DNA from: Streptomyces cyaneofuscatus
GTDB taxonomy: Bacteria; Actinomycetota; Actinomycetes; Streptomycetales; Streptomycetaceae
DNA length: 64,000 nt
Direction: 5' to 3'
NCBI RefSeq assembly: GCF_000718135.1
Contig: NZ_JOEM01000019.1
Coordinates: 93,057 to 157,056, forward strand
Below the pieces are notes generated by a model. The model had not been told where the DNA came from. It saw only the letters and a program-made list of their open reading frames with translations, and searched no databases. Below, piece after piece: positions 61,601 through 64,000 of the stretch (positions are counted from its first letter, which is position 1; every line of letters starts with the position of its first letter). The position numbers were made by a program, and so were the translations under genes.

Positions 61601-64000
61601 CAGGGCCAGCCCCCGCGGTCGCTCCGGGACTTCCTGCCGGAGGACCAGTGGTGGACCTTCTACATCGACCCCAAGAACCACCAGGCCGCGCTCGAAGCCT
61701 TCCCGGACGACCCCGGCTCCTACTACGACCACGATCGCTCACCGGGGTTCCAGCAGGGCATGGTGTCGGCGTACACACAGTTCCTCGGCGACCCCGGCAC
61801 CGTCGGGACGCCCATGGACTCGACCTCGTACCGGACCATGCACGGGCTGGCCACCGGCCACCTCGGCCGGACGATCGGCTGGTCCGGCGGCGGTGCCACG
61901 CAGTTCCCGCTGCGCGGTGAGACGCTCGCCGACGACATCTTCGACGAGCGCGTCGGCGATCACCTGCTGGTTTACGACACGACCAGCCGCGACTGGTCCA
62001 CGCCCCTGCCCAAACCCCGGCCGGTCACCATCCTGACCCGGTTCCTGCACAGCAACCCCTCCCTGGCGACCAATTACGGCAAGAACGCGGCCCCCGGCCT
62101 CGTCGACACGCTGTTCCAGCAGCACTACGCCCGGGTGTCCGACCCCGATGCCGACGACACGGCCAAGCTCGCCTCCATCGTCCGCACCATCCGGGCGCTG
62201 CACGTCGTCCACCCGTTCCAGGACGGCAACCTCCGGTCCAACGTGCAGATCCTGCTCCCGAAACTCCTCCTTGAGCAGGGTCTGCGCCCGGTCGTGCCGG
62301 ACAACATGTACAGCCTGTTCCAGGGCGGCCACTCCGTACCGCAGATGGTCGACTCCCTGATCCGCAACGGCGCGCTGGACACCGGGAGGCCGCGCCCGCC
62401 GCAGGGGGAGACCGCCACCGACGTGAACCTGGAGTCACGGCGGGACAACGCCATGGACACGGGCGACAACCCGGTTGCTCCCATCGCCACGAGCAGCAGT
62501 TCCGACGGCGACACCAGCACGCCGCCGCCCCCCACCGCCGGGCCGTCCGTCACCACGCTCGACCGGAAGAAGGTGTCCTTCAGCGAGCTCCGGCGCCTCG
62601 TGCCGCAGACGGCGTTCACTCCGCAGCCCGGCGTCGCCGTGCAGACGGTGACCATCTCGCAGGGCCCGGCCGAGGACGGTACGGGGCAGAGCGCGGGCCG
62701 TGAGGCGCTGCTCGGCCAGGACACCTTCCGCGGGGTGCGCACCACCTCGGCCGAGCCTCCGCCTCCAGGAACCTCCGAGGAGGCCCCGCCCGCTCCCCGC
62801 ACGGTGTTCACCGGCCCGCCGACCGCACTGCCCGGCTCGGGCAGCGAGCGGGGCGCCGACTACTTCGTGGGCCACGGCACGCCCCGTACCGTCACCCTCG
62901 GGACGGACAACCCCGCGTACCCCACGGTCAAGGTCAGCGGTGTCCAGCTCGGCGAGGTCCTCAAGTCCTGGGTGCAGGACGGGGACCGGGACCGGCCGCT
63001 GGTGCTGTTCTCCTGCGAGACGGGGCAGCAGCCGAAGATCGCGGGACTCCCGGTCGCCCAGCACGTGGCGAACCGGACCGGACGCCCGGTCTACGCGCCG
63101 ACCACCGAGGCGGGCACCGCCAAGGACCGGGACGGCAACGTCACCGCGGTTCTCGGCGAAGGTCCGGACGGGCCGGGCCGGTGGCGGCTGTTCACCCCGG
63201 AGCCCGCCGGAACCGAACTGGACGACCTGGCCCGCGACGCCGGACTGCACACGGGCCCGGACCCGGCCGACGCCTTCGCCCGTGCCCGTACCCTCCAGCA
63301 GCTCCGCACCCTGCGCGCGGTCCTCGGCCCGGACGCCGAACAGCAGCCGGGCAACCGGGAGTTGCTGGCTGCGCTCGCCTACGTGGACGGGCTGCGCTGG
63401 CGCGATCCGGGCACCGCGGCCCGGTACGGCGACGGCCGGATGACCCCGGACCTGCTGGACCGGATGGTCACCGACTGGCACACCGCCACCAACGGCGGGA
63501 ACGTCGACCCGGCCACCGGTCCCACCCAGCGGCAGTACACCGCGTTCCTGGAGGCGGCCGCCGGGCTGCGGTCCGGTGCGACCCCCACGACGACGCTCGA
63601 CCGGCTGTTGCCGCCCCCGCCGCCCGCACCGGCACCGGACACCCTGGTCTCACGGGCCGACGTGCTGGGCCTCTCCTACGCACGGTCCGCGCAGATCGCC
63701 TGGTCGCTGTCGGACGCCCCGCTGCCGCTCTCCGAACTGGGCCTCGGCCCCGACGACACCGCCGAGCTGGCCCGCCGCCTGCACCGCCCGGAGCCCGCGG
63801 CTCCGCCCACCCCGGCCGTCGACCCGGACGCGCCCGTGTCCGGGGGAACGCCGCCTCCGGTCCCGCCCCCGGTGAACTCCCTCGTCGTCAACGCGTACAC
63901 GGCCCGGCACACGTACGGCATTCCGGAGAAGAACTTCAACAAGTTCCGTGATGTGGCGCGGGACCGGAATGTGGTCGTGGATGTGCGGCCGACGAATCCT
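58616..64000 (+). CDS. Giant modular polymorphic toxin, N-terminal 1795 codons (partial)
   Basis: The frame opens at GTG 58616 (SIQVSPEVNAMIFILTGE) and is still open at the window edge, giving at least 1795 residues. Order: helical WXG100-like N-terminus (about 1-105), a hydrophobic helix pair (about 108-160), a second helical domain (about 300-410), and a very long Pro/Gly/Thr linker (about 410-985) with PPPYVS and TAPDVKPP repeats. Next is a Fic/DOC-like domain (about 1000-1260) with HPFQDGNLR at His1199. A 'lonely Cys' domain (about 1410-1700) has GHG at His1420 and SCETG at Cys1467, then more Pro-rich linker. The C-terminal toxin tip lies beyond the window. T7SS export is inferred from context. 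Confidence 0.85.
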   Translation, partial: MSIQVSPEVNAMIFILTGEKLMDADEDLAFESRRPYSGLGRKLDRLSSLIDKSIHDIGESMPDDLASSYAKAMGMLIDDGGKNYLRDFSDQLDKIAEGRRKTSMDIMESKWQVIAEIIRLLIEIAIYLAMSFFTGGASASQIMMAKLRSRFFILTTLSHLLQRLHLAPSLTEAFAEAFTTFAVRLAMMNFAPDGRRPDGIDWGDIGKAAAFGAAAGFFTSVFEKFAKDIVRSFDGNFLKGGPDLNFKNPPNLRDTPNVDIKTNGPTPNPKPDPDLPGPPKDRPDPNPYGNTPGPTPSPGPVPVTFRDGPLSFRNNPELWRNSQILRLNLDRPGALTAHYALKGTADFIAAGAGEVVAEILIKGAFEGDWSSSWTTFVGAGVSSRVESTLMSAALNSGAELRHAIDKLRNQPPPTVSGGNGDGNGNGTETGGSDRTEGPSRTDSTGGPGSGPGLSSPPPVVQQTTSQGDFTGSQSPPPYVSQDPPPYVSADPPPYTPGPLPVTAAENALWQQVHQGPAEVREQALRDLAALRGSQPPGSVEIGVRDGVHDRLSQLPEVRVVPSGNSPAGQVDTDEVRRALEGFGTPVTVDAPILGERAGESVGGGTGISGGVDTGKSPGTETSSGPTDQSGQRNQSGPDGRTTAPPEVDTSGSYGDERAPGESGGGPETRGGEGDASTTAEGPGTGAPPLTVVVSEGPPPVAGSPEAAELLDGAGVDRAVVLGPPAGSDATGQPVREAVELTREGPGAPVEVRPLTGPGSAATPDGGADTAFPGANVLLPVADALGVPPVLPAAPPPAASTTGSANPVPASAASPPRSVAQGGQPGDAGAVEPPPGEQVPQAQETPAASAGPESGPADLESAARRTESERYDTDLSSVKVVSGEPAPATGDLPGPESKPTPLTTTDSETAPDVKPPVTSTAPETAPDVKPPAIPTSSATPTDVSAASKLAADARPWTETATDLHLESGRGDGNTAAAPSAASPPPGQITVRPAEPVQGQPPRSLRDFLPEDQWWTFYIDPKNHQAALEAFPDDPGSYYDHDRSPGFQQGMVSAYTQFLGDPGTVGTPMDSTSYRTMHGLATGHLGRTIGWSGGGATQFPLRGETLADDIFDERVGDHLLVYDTTSRDWSTPLPKPRPVTILTRFLHSNPSLATNYGKNAAPGLVDTLFQQHYARVSDPDADDTAKLASIVRTIRALHVVHPFQDGNLRSNVQILLPKLLLEQGLRPVVPDNMYSLFQGGHSVPQMVDSLIRNGALDTGRPRPPQGETATDVNLESRRDNAMDTGDNPVAPIATSSSSDGDTSTPPPPTAGPSVTTLDRKKVSFSELRRLVPQTAFTPQPGVAVQTVTISQGPAEDGTGQSAGREALLGQDTFRGVRTTSAEPPPPGTSEEAPPAPRTVFTGPPTALPGSGSERGADYFVGHGTPRTVTLGTDNPAYPTVKVSGVQLGEVLKSWVQDGDRDRPLVLFSCETGQQPKIAGLPVAQHVANRTGRPVYAPTTEAGTAKDRDGNVTAVLGEGPDGPGRWRLFTPEPAGTELDDLARDAGLHTGPDPADAFARARTLQQLRTLRAVLGPDAEQQPGNRELLAALAYVDGLRWRDPGTAARYGDGRMTPDLLDRMVTDWHTATNGGNVDPATGPTQRQYTAFLEAAAGLRSGATPTTTLDRLLPPPPPAPAPDTLVSRADVLGLSYARSAQIAWSLSDAPLPLSELGLGPDDTAELARRLHRPEPAAPPTPAVDPDAPVSGGTPPPVPPPVNSLVVNAYTARHTYGIPEKNFNKFRDVARDRNVVVDVRPTNP
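60044..60106 (+). repeat. Short PPPY tandem repeats in the toxin linker
   Basis: The sequence codes for three PPPY units (PPPYVSQD, PPPYVSAD, PPPYTPG) in the Pro-rich linker. A second local repeat, ETAPDVKPP twice, lies near 61336-61404. Both are low-complexity spacer features. Confidence 0.7.

Noticed and set aside
1..64000. tRNA genes, rRNA genes and insertion sequences
   Set aside because: None recognised by eye; no transposase motif or paired terminal repeats with target duplication were seen.

Overview
The window is high-GC DNA with frequent GTG/TTG starts, strong G/C bias at third codon positions and many 4-base ATGA/GTGA gene overlaps. It carries a conservon (cvn) operon, cutRS, a bxl-type sugar operon and an actinobacterial type VII secretion (T7SS) locus. 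All of this points to a Streptomyces (or very close relative) chromosome. No rRNA, tRNA, CRISPR array or insertion sequence was recognised.

Layout. (1) 0.3-6.3 kb: cutR-cutS secretion-stress two-component system, then small core genes (DUF4193 zinc-ribbon-like protein, EcsC-like membrane protein, DUF3093, PaaI-type thioesterase, dut, DUF3710), ending at a 19-bp hairpin terminator. (2) 6.5-19.9 kb: a potassium neighbourhood. It holds kdpFABC with an extra tiny membrane peptide, kdpDE, an OB-fold protein and DUF3159 protein, two TrkA/Ceo RCK subunits and a KimA-type K+ permease. (3) 20.0-21.3 kb: a TRAM/4Fe-4S RNA methyltransferase. (4) 21.4-22.3 kb: a probable immunity gene and a broken bacterial RNase A-like toxin tail. 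(5) 22.3-28.0 kb, minus strand: conservon cvnA-B-C-D-E-F with a CYP157-like and a CYP154-like P450. (6) 28.4-29.0 kb: an isolated HhH-GPD protein. (7) 29.2-35.9 kb: a divergent LacI regulator and an ABC importer/GH3 operon of bxlREFGA layout, probably xylo-oligosaccharide use. (8) 36.2-64.0 kb: a T7SS island. It contains a possible toxin remnant, two membrane-anchored lectin proteins, a T7SS-associated protein, a beta-helix/double AAA+ protein, a mycosin that has lost its catalytic triad, EccC, EccD, EccB, two WXG100 proteins, further small helical proteins, a 1200-residue repeat-rich protein, a YbaB-like protein, and the first 1795 codons of a giant modular toxin with a Fic-like motif and a 'lonely Cys' domain. 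The toxin gene is still open at the right edge.

How the genes fit together. The T7SS core (EccB/C/D, mycosin-like protein, AAA+ protein) sits beside candidate substrates (WXG100 proteins, 1200-residue protein, giant toxin) and cell-surface lectins, which suggests a contact-dependent or envelope-directed secretion locus. Toxin fossils at 22 kb and 36 kb suggest turnover of polymorphic toxins. The most notable oddities are the dead mycosin, the beta-helix-AAA+ fusion and the giant Fic/lonely-Cys protein.
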